Origin: Candidatus Pacebacteria bacterium CG_4_9_14_0_2_um_filter_40_15
GTDB lineage: Bacteria; Patescibacteriota; Microgenomatia; UBA1400; PJMF01
Direction: 5' to 3'
NCBI GenBank assembly: GCA_002788675.1
Contig: PFRS01000005.1
Location: 263,767-314,634, forward strand
DNA length: 50,868 nt
In this document: piece by piece, positions 10,579 to 18,845 of the stretch
How positions within the stretch are numbered: position 1 is the stretch's first letter
Layout: every line of letters starts with the position of its first letter
Notes under the pieces: generated by a model
What the model saw: only the letters and a program-made list of their open reading frames with translations
The model's database searches: none
What the model was told of the DNA's origin: nothing
Made by a program: the position numbers and the translations under genes

Positions 10579-10616
10579 GAGGATGCTTGCATAGTATATG
10601 TATTGATCTATAAAGA

Positions 10617-12164
10617 CTATGAAATATCTCTGAGCACTCTTAATTCTGAGAGCTCAAGCGCATTAACTGTTTCTTCTTCACCAGTTGTAACATTTATGAT
10701 TGTTAGTTCACCAGAGTTTGCCTGATATGAAAGAGGTTCTGCTACATGTCTGAATTGTTCTGAATCGAGAAAAGTTAACAAAGCATCTTCGTCTTGTGCT
10801 TGTTTTACTAATGAAGCAATAGCAACTAAAGCTTCAGAATTATCAACTTCCGCTTCAGATAAATATTTAAATGTTGAGAGAAAAGACTGCACTACTGCAT
10901 CTGATAAAACAAACGCAGCTTGAAATGGTGTGGTCAGTATGATTCCGTCAAGTGATCTAGCTCGCGATAAAGCAACATACGCTTGACCATGAGCAAAAGT
11001 CCCTCTTCCAAAATCGATGATTACATTATCAAACGTTTTTCCTTGACTTTTATGAATGGTAATCGCCCAAGCTAATGTAAGCGGATACTGTTTAAATGAA
11101 CCTGTTACCTCTGTTTGGAGCTTATCAAGCGCTGGATTATAGTCAACTTTAAACATTTCCCAGGTATATGGTGTCACTTCTACTTCCGTTCCTGTGTCTA
11201 GCTCCACCAATAGTATGTCATCATCACCCTTGTCTCCACTTTTCACTCCAGAAATTTTACCTAAACTACCATTAACCCAACGGCCATCTCTGTCATTAGC
11301 CACCATCATGACTTGAGCACCAACTTTGACTTCAAGTTTCTCGGCAGTTGGTGCAACTCGACCATTCAAAGTTCCAGAAGAAGTTGCTTCATAAATAAAC
11401 CGCTCATTAAACAATTTGTTCAAGTGAAAATCATTAATCATCTGGGCTTTTTTATTTGTTGTAGTCAGATGAATAAAAAAACGGTTACTTGGTGTTTCAA
11501 ACTGAGGATCGTAGCGAGTATTTAACTTTTCTACATCTGTATCCGATAGTGTATTTGTTCGGACAGACTGCAGTACTTTAATAAACTCAGGATCAGATTG
11601 ACGGTACATTTTTTCGAGTTCAACATACTCAAACTCTAAATCATTAAAAACATTGGCAGAAAAAAAATAGGGGCTTTTATATACGCTCGTAAAAATATGC
11701 TCTTCTTCTCTTCTAACAACTGGTGGCAATTGGTGCAAATCACCAATAAATACCATTCTGACTCCTCCAAATGGTTGATTAGCATCTTTTCCATGGAGGC
11801 GAAGCATAGCATCAATACAATCCAAAAGATCAGCCCGAACCATCGAGATCTCATCTATAACCAAAATATCTAACTTCTTAAAAAGACCTTTTTTATCTTT
11901 GTTTCTATAGAAACGATTGACTTTATCAACGGTAACATCGGGTCTAAATCCAAAAAATGAGTGAATAGTTTGCCCATGGATGTTCAACGCTGCCACACCT
12001 GTGGGTGCTAAAAACGCACTTTTTTTCTTGGAGTTCTTTCTAAATGAGGTAAGTAATGTTGATTTTCCAGTTCCCGCATTTCCAGTTAAAAATATATGTT
12101 TTTGAGCATGCTCGAGTTGCTCAGCTACCTGGAGCAATGCAGGATCAATATCTGAATACTTCAT
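10617..12164 (-). CDS. PIF1/RecD-like superfamily 1 DNA helicase
   Basis: A 515-residue ATP-dependent helicase. Walker A is GNAGTGKST near residue 27, Walker B is VIDEISM, motif III is GDLHQLPPV, and the C-terminal half has TIHKSQGKTFDNVIID and YVALSRARS. This arrangement is typical of PIF1-like and RecD2-like 5'-3' helicases, which resolve structured DNA and assist replication or recombination. The last ~100 residues form a small extra domain that I do not recognise. The ATG overlaps the ruvX stop codon (ATGA), so the two are translationally coupled. Confidence 0.9.
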   Translation of the reverse strand: MKYSDIDPALLQVAEQLEHAQKHIFLTGNAGTGKSTLLTSFRKNSKKKSAFLAPTGVAALNIHGQTIHSFFGFRPDVTVDKVNRFYRNKDKKGLFKKLDILVIDEISMVRADLLDCIDAMLRLHGKDANQPFGGVRMVFIGDLHQLPPVVRREEEHIFTSVYKSPYFFSANVFNDLEFEYVELEKMYRQSDPEFIKVLQSVRTNTLSDTDVEKLNTRYDPQFETPSNRFFIHLTTTNKKAQMINDFHLNKLFNERFIYEATSSGTLNGRVAPTAEKLEVKVGAQVMMVANDRDGRWVNGSLGKISGVKSGDKGDDDILLVELDTGTEVEVTPYTWEMFKVDYNPALDKLQTEVTGSFKQYPLTLAWAITIHKSQGKTFDNVIIDFGRGTFAHGQAYVALSRARSLDGIILTTPFQAAFVLSDAVVQSFLSTFKYLSEAEVDNSEALVAIASLVKQAQDEDALLTFLDSEQFRHVAEPLSYQANSGELTIINVTTGEEETVNALELSELRVLRDIS

Positions 12165-12550
12165 TCCTGAGCTTCCTGAGTCTCAATCCATTGCTGAAGA
12201 AATTCTGCTGCGGCATAGTGATCAATAGAACCCTGTCGTTTAGCTCGTTTGGCCCCTAATAATTTTTCATGAACTGTTTTTGAACTGAGGGTTTCATCTG
12301 TATACACTATTGGCAACGAAATAGTTTTTTGAAGTTCTTGCACAAATTTTCTTGTTTTCTCGGCCATTTCGCGTTCAGAAATGCCAACTACTATTTGTTG
12401 AATTTCTTCTTCTTCAATTATTTTCGTAATTACTGCAATACTTTCTGCAGAATTTTGAATAATGGTAAGAGGATCAGCAAGAGTGGCTCTACTAACGGCA
12501 AGACCTATCCGAACTGTTCCAAAATCGATTGCTAAGCACTTGGGTATCAT
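12161..12550 (-). CDS. ruvX: RuvX/YqgF-type RNase H-fold nuclease (putative pre-16S rRNA processing)
   Basis: A 129-residue protein with the YqgF fold. AIDFGTVRIGLAVS holds the first catalytic Asp, the second acidic residue is in YTDETLSS, and the C-terminal IDHYAAAEFLQQWI carries the last Asp of the site. The usual VVGLP segment is VVGISEREM here, a mild deviation. Known members process the 16S 5' end or act in recombination. There is no Shine-Dalgarno: the bases before the ATG read ACCTCC, with TACAAT directly upstream, which suggests a leaderless start. It overlaps the helicase gene by 4 nt. Confidence 0.92.
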   Translation of the reverse strand: MIPKCLAIDFGTVRIGLAVSRATLADPLTIIQNSAESIAVITKIIEEEEIQQIVVGISEREMAEKTRKFVQELQKTISLPIVYTDETLSSKTVHEKLLGAKRAKRQGSIDHYAAAEFLQQWIETQEAQE

Positions 12551-12556
12551 GGAGGT

Positions 12557-12562
12557 ATTGTA
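12557..12562 (-). promoter_or_regulatory. -10 box just upstream of ruvX
   Basis: TACAAT on the minus strand ends 6 nt before the ruvX ATG, with ACCTCC in between. That spacer is an anti-Shine-Dalgarno-like sequence, so normal ribosome binding is excluded. No convincing -35 is visible. Confidence 0.45.
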
Positions 12563-12575
12563 ACGTGTTTATACT

Positions 12576-12606
12576 AAAAAAAGAAACTCATCTCTATAGA
12601 AGAGTT
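12576..12606 (-). terminator. Weak intrinsic terminator after the sortase gene
   Basis: An AACTC/GAGTT stem beginning at the sortase stop codon encloses a loop with internal TCTATAGA self-complementarity. It is followed on the minus strand by TCTTTTTTT. The stem is short, so termination is probably partial. Confidence 0.4.
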
Positions 12607-13558
12607 ACTGGACTAGCTGAGCAGTAACCACTCCTCGGCGCAAATACGTGCCTTCAGGTGTACAGGTAACCAGCTTTAACTGTCTTGCATCATACTGTTG
12701 TGTAAGAATATACACATCTTCTGGCTGCACTTCAGTTTTTTCCTGCACTAAATAGCGATACTTAATTCCATCATAGGTAACAAAAATCTCATCACCATTC
12801 TTGAGTGTCATAATTGTACTGAAAATCGAGTTATATCTTCGAGAATTTTTTTCACTTGGATTGTAAAATTGCCTGAGTACTGAGTGGCCAAAAATGACTG
12901 GGGCACCAGGATTCCCTGGCAATGCTGTACCTGCATAGGCAACAAGCGATTTATTCAGATCTGTGCCTCCCACAGCTACCTTCGCATTAGCTATGTCCAG
13001 CGTTGGGATATCTATCGTGTACTCACGAGGAAGATCTGGTCGTTGTGATTGTCCATCTTTAATCTCTGGCAATGCCGCAGAAGCAAACCAGTTATTCAGA
13101 TTTGTGTAGTCAAGCTCTTCGTTGATAATAACCGGCTCAGCATCAGAATCCTCATCATTTTCTACTCCCGCAACAGTTCCAGAAATCACCAGTGGTGTGA
13201 CATCCATCACCTCTTCTCGAGGAATTGGAGCAAGTAATGAAGAGGTTTGCAGTGCTGGACTTGTTTGCACGTAGTAGGCCATTATAGGAAACACGGCACT
13301 ACCAACTAAGTAGATACCAAATGAAAGAAATGTTAAAGGAACAATGAATGCACCAACCCTCATGATCTTTGGAATACGATTTATTACTCTGCGCTCTCGC
13401 TTTTTTTCAAAATCTTTTTCTACCCGATCACTGACATTAATTCTGTCAACTTGTTTTTGAATTTTCTCTTCTAACTCATCAAGGGAAACACCTCGTAAAA
13501 GCGCTTTCCTGTATAACGTTACTAAGTCAGCTTGTAGGGCAGATTTTTTACTTTTCAT
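12605..13558 (-). CDS. Sortase-family transpeptidase, membrane anchored
   Basis: Sortases cleave a sorting signal and join proteins to cell-wall groups or to each other. The 317-residue protein has a charged cytoplasmic N-terminus, one transmembrane helix around residues 70-92, a linker and a C-terminal sortase domain. The catalytic His is in VIFGHSVL, the Cys in KLVTCTP and the Arg in TYLRRGVV. Its ATG overlaps the stop codon of the upstream gene by one base (TAATG), so it is translationally coupled to the large J-domain protein. No LPxTG-type substrate is evident in the window. The class cannot be assigned confidently. Confidence 0.92.
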   Translation of the reverse strand: MKSKKSALQADLVTLYRKALLRGVSLDELEEKIQKQVDRINVSDRVEKDFEKKRERRVINRIPKIMRVGAFIVPLTFLSFGIYLVGSAVFPIMAYYVQTSPALQTSSLLAPIPREEVMDVTPLVISGTVAGVENDEDSDAEPVIINEELDYTNLNNWFASAALPEIKDGQSQRPDLPREYTIDIPTLDIANAKVAVGGTDLNKSLVAYAGTALPGNPGAPVIFGHSVLRQFYNPSEKNSRRYNSIFSTIMTLKNGDEIFVTYDGIKYRYLVQEKTEVQPEDVYILTQQYDARQLKLVTCTPEGTYLRRGVVTAQLVQ

Positions 13559-15837
13559 TACTGTGTATCCACAATATGTATCTGGACACGATCTTTATCT
13601 TTTGGAATAGTCGAAAGAATACTAGGGTTTATTTGTACTGTTACATCAGAAATTCCCTGGTAATCTTTCAAATTCCTCACTGCATCATCAGTCTTTTTAC
13701 CTAAGACATATTGATAGAGATTTTCGAGATCGAGGACTGGTATGGCTTCTGATGAAATATTTGCCAATATAAACGTTGCACTACTACTTGCCTGCTCATC
13801 AACAAGTGGTTGTGACAAAATTGAAGGTGGCTCTGAGGAAAGCACATATCCTTCTTTCACTTGTGAAGCCAATAGCGCTGCAGCAAGCGGTTGTAGACTA
13901 TTTGAAGTGTACTCAAGAGCTTCAACAGTAAGTGTGAGCGAAGCGGTAACCTCGTTAACTTCGTCATCAATATCTGAACTAAAAGTAACTTTCTTTTCTA
14001 GGACTTCAAGATTAGGTAATAAATAGACGCCATCAGCAAGCTTTTCTTCTAATTCTTGTGAAGCTTGCGCTTCAAGCTCTTTCTGCAACTCTTTTACAGC
14101 TTCAGCTTGATCACTTGCCGAAACAACTCTCACTTCACGACTCGATCCGCCAGTAAACTCTTTCTCGCTAATAGCAGAATAGGTACTATCAGCAAAAGAA
14201 CCAACTGTCATCTCAGTCTCCTTTGCAATATTTCCTTCTGCCCCTATATCAGTCGCCGTTACTTGAGTCTCTAAAGTGCCATACTCTTTTTTCTCACCAG
14301 AAGTTGTTTCTGTAACTGATGCAGCAGGGAGTGTCACATCTTCATCAAGGGTGTATGAACGATCACCAGCTTTAACAACTGTCCCAGCACCCAAATCCTT
14401 GTCTGCAGTGGTCTTGTTATAGAGCGTAATTGTGCCTTTTGCATTTTCCCCCACAACTTTTACACCAGTTGTTAAAATAGTGTTTTCACCAGAGACCGTG
14501 TGTTTAACTGTTTCAGCAGCGAGTACCGCATTTTCAACATCTGTGGCAGCCAGACCAGCACGAACTTCAATCGTTGCCTCTGTAGTAATCACTTTTTTTG
14601 AAAGTGCTACTGCCACGTCTGCAGTTGACTGAAAGAGCAAAACAAAACCACCTATAATCGCTAGAACTAAGAGCCCAAGTCCAACCCCTAAACCAATAAA
14701 TATCTTTGGATTTTTATGGTGACTCTTAAAAAATCCCATTTTAGCTTTCTGTTTCTCTTTCTTTGGCCCTTCGGGCTCAGCTGTTTTTGAGTGGTGTCTT
14801 TCAGATTCATCCTGCTCTTTTTGAGAAGGAAACTCCTTGGCACTTTCTGCCTTAATTGGGATACCAAATGATGTCGGGACATCTATCGCTGTCTCATTTG
14901 GATCTTCAGCTTCCGTCTCTGCTTCTTGAAACTCAGATTGACCAGATTCAAAATCTTTAAAACCTAGCTCTGCAGCAGATACAGGAGTAACATTTGCAGT
15001 TTCATCTGCAACACGGACTACCTGATCTCGAAGAGGGATTGTTGTCTTCTTTTTTGCAGAAGCCAATCCCTTGGCATCAGCAATGGCGACACCGGCTTCC
15101 TGCACAATTCTAGAAATATATTCTTGCTGCGAAACAACTGAAATCATTGGTGATTGCAGAAACTTTGCAGCGTCTGTAATTGGTTCAGATAGTAAACGTT
15201 GTTGTATATCCTTTAGTCCAAGTTCCGTTTCCTCTACTGAAACTAAAAATAATTGAGGTGGCAGATAGCCTGCTTTTTCATCTGAAGCTTGAGAAAATCG
15301 TGCCAAGCCTTCAACAATATCTTTTGCTGCTTGAGTAGACCTTCCAACAACTTCTGTTCCAGTAATGCTGGCATGTTCTACAACCGTAATACTAATAGAC
15401 TTGCTTTCTACAAAAGCAAAGATTCCAGAAAAACGAGGATTATTTTGAATAGCAAAGTTTGTAACTGCCTCAGTCTGATCTACAAAACCAATAGGTGAGA
15501 GTCCGAGCTCAGTAGTAATTGCTTTAAGATATGGCTTTTTATCACTCGATATATCTCCATCTACTACCCATGACTGATCAACAACAAACATAACATCATT
15601 GGTACCTTCTGATTCTGGCCCGAGATCTTGTAAGAGTGCATCGGCAACAGAAACAGCTTGATCAAGCCCAAAAAATGCTCGCATCTGTGAATTACTCACT
15701 AATGTTACAGCTCCTGCTTTAAGCCTGAGTAACAGAGTTTTTATGGCCGTATTTGAAATCCAAATACCAAGTACTAATAACTCTGGCGAGTCTGATGATG
15801 TTTCATTTGAGTGCGGTACGAGTGATAGTAACGGCAT
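13558..15837 (-). CDS. Single-pass envelope protein: actin-like N-terminal region plus baseplate-J-like outer domain
   Basis: A 759-residue protein with three parts. Residues ~20-260 alternate short strands and helices in a pattern resembling PilM/FtsA-type actin-like folds (VLGIWISNTAIKTLLLRL, then FVDQTEAVTNFAI), but a clean nucleotide site is not visible. Residues ~300-378 are a charged linker, and 379-402 a transmembrane helix. The outer part resembles baseplate J-like proteins of CPR genomes (DVTLPAASVTE and EGNIAKETEMTVG style repeats). It is upstream of and translationally coupled to the sortase. A role in surface structure or pilus-like assembly is an inference from the domains and context. 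Confidence 0.7.
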   Translation of the reverse strand: MPLLSLVPHSNETSSDSPELLVLGIWISNTAIKTLLLRLKAGAVTLVSNSQMRAFFGLDQAVSVADALLQDLGPESEGTNDVMFVVDQSWVVDGDISSDKKPYLKAITTELGLSPIGFVDQTEAVTNFAIQNNPRFSGIFAFVESKSISITVVEHASITGTEVVGRSTQAAKDIVEGLARFSQASDEKAGYLPPQLFLVSVEETELGLKDIQQRLLSEPITDAAKFLQSPMISVVSQQEYISRIVQEAGVAIADAKGLASAKKKTTIPLRDQVVRVADETANVTPVSAAELGFKDFESGQSEFQEAETEAEDPNETAIDVPTSFGIPIKAESAKEFPSQKEQDESERHHSKTAEPEGPKKEKQKAKMGFFKSHHKNPKIFIGLGVGLGLLVLAIIGGFVLLFQSTADVAVALSKKVITTEATIEVRAGLAATDVENAVLAAETVKHTVSGENTILTTGVKVVGENAKGTITLYNKTTADKDLGAGTVVKAGDRSYTLDEDVTLPAASVTETTSGEKKEYGTLETQVTATDIGAEGNIAKETEMTVGSFADSTYSAISEKEFTGGSSREVRVVSASDQAEAVKELQKELEAQASQELEEKLADGVYLLPNLEVLEKKVTFSSDIDDEVNEVTASLTLTVEALEYTSNSLQPLAAALLASQVKEGYVLSSEPPSILSQPLVDEQASSSATFILANISSEAIPVLDLENLYQYVLGKKTDDAVRNLKDYQGISDVTVQINPSILSTIPKDKDRVQIHIVDTQ

Positions 15838-15922
15838 ATTTTAGTTTCCACAGAAAACCTGCAACACAAAACATGTTGTACCATCATTAAAGCAAAAATA
15901 TGATGTCTTGAGAAGGAGTACC

Positions 15923-17791
15923 TTACGCTTTTGAGCGCAAATATACTCTACGCACACCTGCTGAAGCTGACTGTTCCTTGAAGATTTCGACTGGACCAAT
16001 TTCACCTGTGCTACTTACATGAGGACCACCGCAAAACTCTTTAGAAATCCAGCCAGAATGATCGTCATCACCAATGGTGTACACAGTAACTTCATTTGGA
16101 TACTTCTCTACAAAAAATGCGATTGCACCTGACTTAAGTGCTGCTTTTTTTCCCATAGTTTTTACCGTGACCGGCAAATCTGCGGAAATCCATGTATTTA
16201 CTTGATCTTCAACTTGTTGCTTCTCATCTTGAGATAATGCATCGGTATGTGAAAAGTCAAAACGTAATCGCTCGTGAGTAATGTTTGAACCTTTTTGCTG
16301 CACATGGGTGCCCAGAATCTTTCTGAGTGCTGCGTGCAATAAATGGGTAGCAGTGTGATACTGCGTTGTTTTTTCACTGTGATCCGCTAGTCCACCTTTA
16401 AACTTTTCTCCAGAGGCTTTTCTTGAAGCATCAGCATGAACCTTTTTTGCCTGAGTAAAATCTTCCTCAGAAACAACGTCCCCTCTCTCAACAGCAATTT
16501 CTTGTGTCAACTCAAAGGGAAATCCGTAGGTCTCGTATAATTTAAAGGCTACTTCTCCATCAATATTTTTAATTTTGTCTAACTCCCTAAGACCTTTTTC
16601 TAAGGCTTTCTGAAATTTTTTCTCTTCAGTTTGAAAAGCCTGAGTAATAGCAGCAGACTTTTTTGCAACCTCTGGATATGGCTGAGCATACACTGCAGAA
16701 ATTACAGTCACTAATTCAGCTAGAAAAGGTTGTTCGATGCCAATCATTTTCCCAAATCGAATCGCTCGTCTAAGCAACCTTCTTGAAAAGTATCCCTGTT
16801 CTTTATTACTTGGAAAAACACCATCAGCAGCTAACAATGTTGCAGCTCTTACATGATCAGCAATCACTCTAAAGGAGCGAGTAACATCGCTCTTCTCTGA
16901 ATATTTTTTACCAGAAATTTCTTCAATTTTGGAGATAAGTGGAGTAAAAAGTGCAGTGGTAAACATGTCTTGAGAATCTGTCATCACAGCAAGAATACGT
17001 TCAAAACCACCTCCAAAATCCACATTTTTTTGTGAAAGTTCTTTGAAGGAACCATCTGCTTGTTTCTGGTACTGCATAAAGACTGAGTTACCTATCTCTA
17101 AAAATCTGCCACAGTCACAATTAACGTGACACTTCATATTTTTAAACTCACTCATTTCGTGCAATTTTTGTTCTGCACCGAAGTCATAAAAAACTTCACT
17201 GTCAGGTCCACCTGGTTCTCCAGCTGGCATATTACTTGGCACTCCTGCGCGGGACCACCAGTTCTTTTTTTCATCAAAAAAGAAAATTCTGTCATCCTGT
17301 AAGCCATTTTTTTCTGAGTCTTCACCGACAGTTGCTTCTATACCTACTTCTTTAAACAATTCCTTCCAAATGGCTACCGACTCATCATCTCGGCCAATAC
17401 CAAGTGACTCGTTTCCTGAAAAAACAGTCACAAACAGTTTTTCAGGTTTGAGGCCAACTTCTTGTGTAAGGAAAGTAAAAAACCAACGAAGCTGCTCTTT
17501 TTTAAAATAGTCTCCAAGCGACCAATTCCCTAGCATTTCAAAAAAGGTGGTATGTCTGTTATCACCAACTTCTTCTATATCCTGAGATCTGAAACATTTT
17601 TGACTGTCAGTAATTCTTGTTCCCTTAGGATGCTTTTCACCCAAAAGGTAGGGCACCATTGGTTGCATACCAGATCCCGTAAAAAGAGTACTTGGGTCAT
17701 TTTCTGGCACCATAGCAGCTGAAGGCACAACTGCATGCTGGTGTGCTTCAAAAAATGTTAGATATTTTTTTCTGAGTTCGTTTGCTGTCAT
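15923..17791 (-). CDS. alaS: Alanyl-tRNA synthetase lacking the C-Ala domain
   Basis: AlaRS charges tRNA-Ala. The N-terminal class II core is complete (HTTFFEMLGNWSLGDYFKKE, GGGFERI), followed by the tRNA-recognition region. The editing domain has HTATHLLH and the CGGPH motif at about residues 587-591. The protein then stops at residue 622. Typical bacterial AlaRS has about 875 residues, with a C-terminal oligomerisation/DHHA1-like domain that is missing here. The sequence ends cleanly, with no remnant downstream, so it is a short form and not a frameshift. Expression is probably controlled by the T-box leader. GAAAGAGA precedes the ATG. Confidence 0.97.
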   Translation of the reverse strand: MTANELRKKYLTFFEAHQHAVVPSAAMVPENDPSTLFTGSGMQPMVPYLLGEKHPKGTRITDSQKCFRSQDIEEVGDNRHTTFFEMLGNWSLGDYFKKEQLRWFFTFLTQEVGLKPEKLFVTVFSGNESLGIGRDDESVAIWKELFKEVGIEATVGEDSEKNGLQDDRIFFFDEKKNWWSRAGVPSNMPAGEPGGPDSEVFYDFGAEQKLHEMSEFKNMKCHVNCDCGRFLEIGNSVFMQYQKQADGSFKELSQKNVDFGGGFERILAVMTDSQDMFTTALFTPLISKIEEISGKKYSEKSDVTRSFRVIADHVRAATLLAADGVFPSNKEQGYFSRRLLRRAIRFGKMIGIEQPFLAELVTVISAVYAQPYPEVAKKSAAITQAFQTEEKKFQKALEKGLRELDKIKNIDGEVAFKLYETYGFPFELTQEIAVERGDVVSEEDFTQAKKVHADASRKASGEKFKGGLADHSEKTTQYHTATHLLHAALRKILGTHVQQKGSNITHERLRFDFSHTDALSQDEKQQVEDQVNTWISADLPVTVKTMGKKAALKSGAIAFFVEKYPNEVTVYTIGDDDHSGWISKEFCGGPHVSSTGEIGPVEIFKEQSASAGVRRVYLRSKA

Positions 17792-17816
17792 AGAACGTCT
17801 CTCTTTCTTGGGGAAT

Positions 17817-17861
17817 AAAAAAACTCGCCACTCCCCGTAGTAATTACGGACAAGGACGAGT
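17817..17861 (-). terminator. Regulated terminator of the alaS T-box
   Basis: ACTCG (17857-17861) pairs with CGAGT (17823-17827), with an inner CCGTA/TACGG stem, and a run of seven T follows on the minus strand. It directly follows the T-box sequence and is exclusive with the antiterminator. It stops about 25 nt before the alaS ATG. Confidence 0.75.
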
Positions 17862-18098
17862 GCACTCGTGGTACCACCTTGCTTTTTCTCTTAAGTTACC
17901 TTAAGAAAACTTAGCAGCTACTTAGGGAAGTAGCTCACCCCTTTTTACGGTGGGTCTCCGGATCTTCTTACTTGAAAGCAATTCGAAGATCAGCTCCCAG
18001 GTGGCTTAAAGTATGTGTGGTGTTTAGATCTCAGCTACCTAAACTCTCTGTATTCACAACAATGCTTCTTGTCCTGTTCAATGCTGTTGTCAATTTGT
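17817..18098 (-). promoter_or_regulatory. T-box riboswitch controlling alaS
   Basis: The minus strand holds the T-box sequence AAGGTGGTACCACG (17867-17880). Its UGGU bulge would pair with the ACCA end of uncharged tRNA-Ala (discriminator A). Upstream is a stem-loop with a GUAA tetraloop and the perfect hairpin AGCTACTT/AAGTAGCT. Stem I starts with CAGG (18073-18076) pairing with CCTG (17998-18001). The triplet next to this helix is GCC (18003-18005) followed by A, an Ala codon in the specifier position. An AGAGAG and a GCTG (GNUG-type) motif lie in the apical part. Motifs are seen directly; the folding is by eye. Confidence 0.88.
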
Positions 18099-18104
18099 GA
18101 CTGT

Positions 18105-18113
18105 ATTGTATCA
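18105..18113 (-). promoter_or_regulatory. Extended -10 promoter for the alaS leader
   Basis: TGATACAAT lies between the YtxH-like gene and the T-box. A start about 7 nt downstream leaves the whole stem I in the transcript. The nearby TTGACA at 18088-18093 has no -10 at the right distance. Confidence 0.5.
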
Positions 18114-18127
18114 GAAAATATTCAGAG

Positions 18128-18490
18128 CTATACACCTGAAAATTTCTTTTGTTTTCTCTTGCCGGGATTTTTTGCTAAAGTTGGTGATAATTTTTGCTTT
18201 CGTCGTACAGACTTTTTATCAGTATCAAATGTTTCATCTCCAAGGAATTCTGCCATGTGACTTACAAAATGCGTCACCATCTCTACACCAGACATATCCA
18301 CAGAAGGGAGTAATCCCTGATTAACCAGTTCTTTTTTAACTTCCTTAAATTCATGTTGCAACTCTTGACGGACGCTTTTCCCTTCATCAGATTGCAAAAA
18401 ATAGGCAAACGCTGCCCCTGCAGCAGCTCCCAGACTGAAACCAGCGGTAAAACCACCGTTATTTTTTTGATTTTGAGTTTGATCCATCAT
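18128..18490 (-). CDS. YtxH-like small membrane-associated protein
   Basis: A 120-residue protein. After a short polar N-terminus comes a Gly/Ala-rich hydrophobic segment (AGFSLGAAAGAAFAYFL), then a charged helical region and a very basic C-terminus. This is the YtxH pattern. The ORF-track start is a TTG at 18514. The ATG at 18490 is preferred; a second ATG follows directly. It overlaps the DUF948-like gene by about 30 nt. The pair resembles the ytxG-ytxH arrangement of Bacillus, a general-stress locus whose molecular role is not settled. Confidence 0.6.
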   Translation of the reverse strand: MMDQTQNQKNNGGFTAGFSLGAAAGAAFAYFLQSDEGKSVRQELQHEFKEVKKELVNQGLLPSVDMSGVEMVTHFVSHMAEFLGDETFDTDKKSVRRKQKLSPTLAKNPGKRKQKKFSGV

Positions 18491-18746
18491 CTCGCTTTTG
18501 CATGATATTGACAAATACTTCTAAAAACTTGCTTCCTGCTTTAAATGCGTTTGATGCAGATGCAATTGACTGCAGCGGAGAAACAACCATTTCTATTCTA
18601 CGATCAACGTCATCTATTGTGGCGTTAACCTTTTTAAGTGTTAATCTGAATTCAGACAATGTGAGTATTACTTGTATGCCAACAACTGAAAGAACAATTG
18701 TAAGTACAACCAACACAATGCTAAAAACGATAGGTACAAAATCCAT
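18459..18746 (-). CDS. DUF948/YtxG-like membrane protein
   Basis: A 95-residue protein with an N-terminal transmembrane helix (about residues 4-28). An amphipathic helix follows, rich in heptad-spaced hydrophobics (VNATIDDVDRRIEMVVSPL), as in DUF948 proteins. AAGGA precedes the ATG by 4 nt. It is followed by, and overlaps, the YtxH-like gene. The function is unknown; an envelope or stress role is inferred only from the Bacillus gene order. Confidence 0.6.
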   Translation of the reverse strand: MDFVPIVFSIVLVVLTIVLSVVGIQVILTLSEFRLTLKKVNATIDDVDRRIEMVVSPLQSIASASNAFKAGSKFLEVFVNIMQKRDDGSNSKSKK

Positions 18747-18845
18747 AGTATCCTTTATTTTAATCTATCTACCGTACGTAGTTCTATCATACTGTACTTT
18801 TGCAGCTCTGACAAAGTTAGTTTATATAGAACGCAGATACTCGAT

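Noticed and set aside
18088-18093. TTGACA as -35 of the alaS promoter
   Set aside because: The bases at the right distance (AAGAAG) are not a -10; the TGATACAAT upstream fits better and keeps stem I in the transcript.
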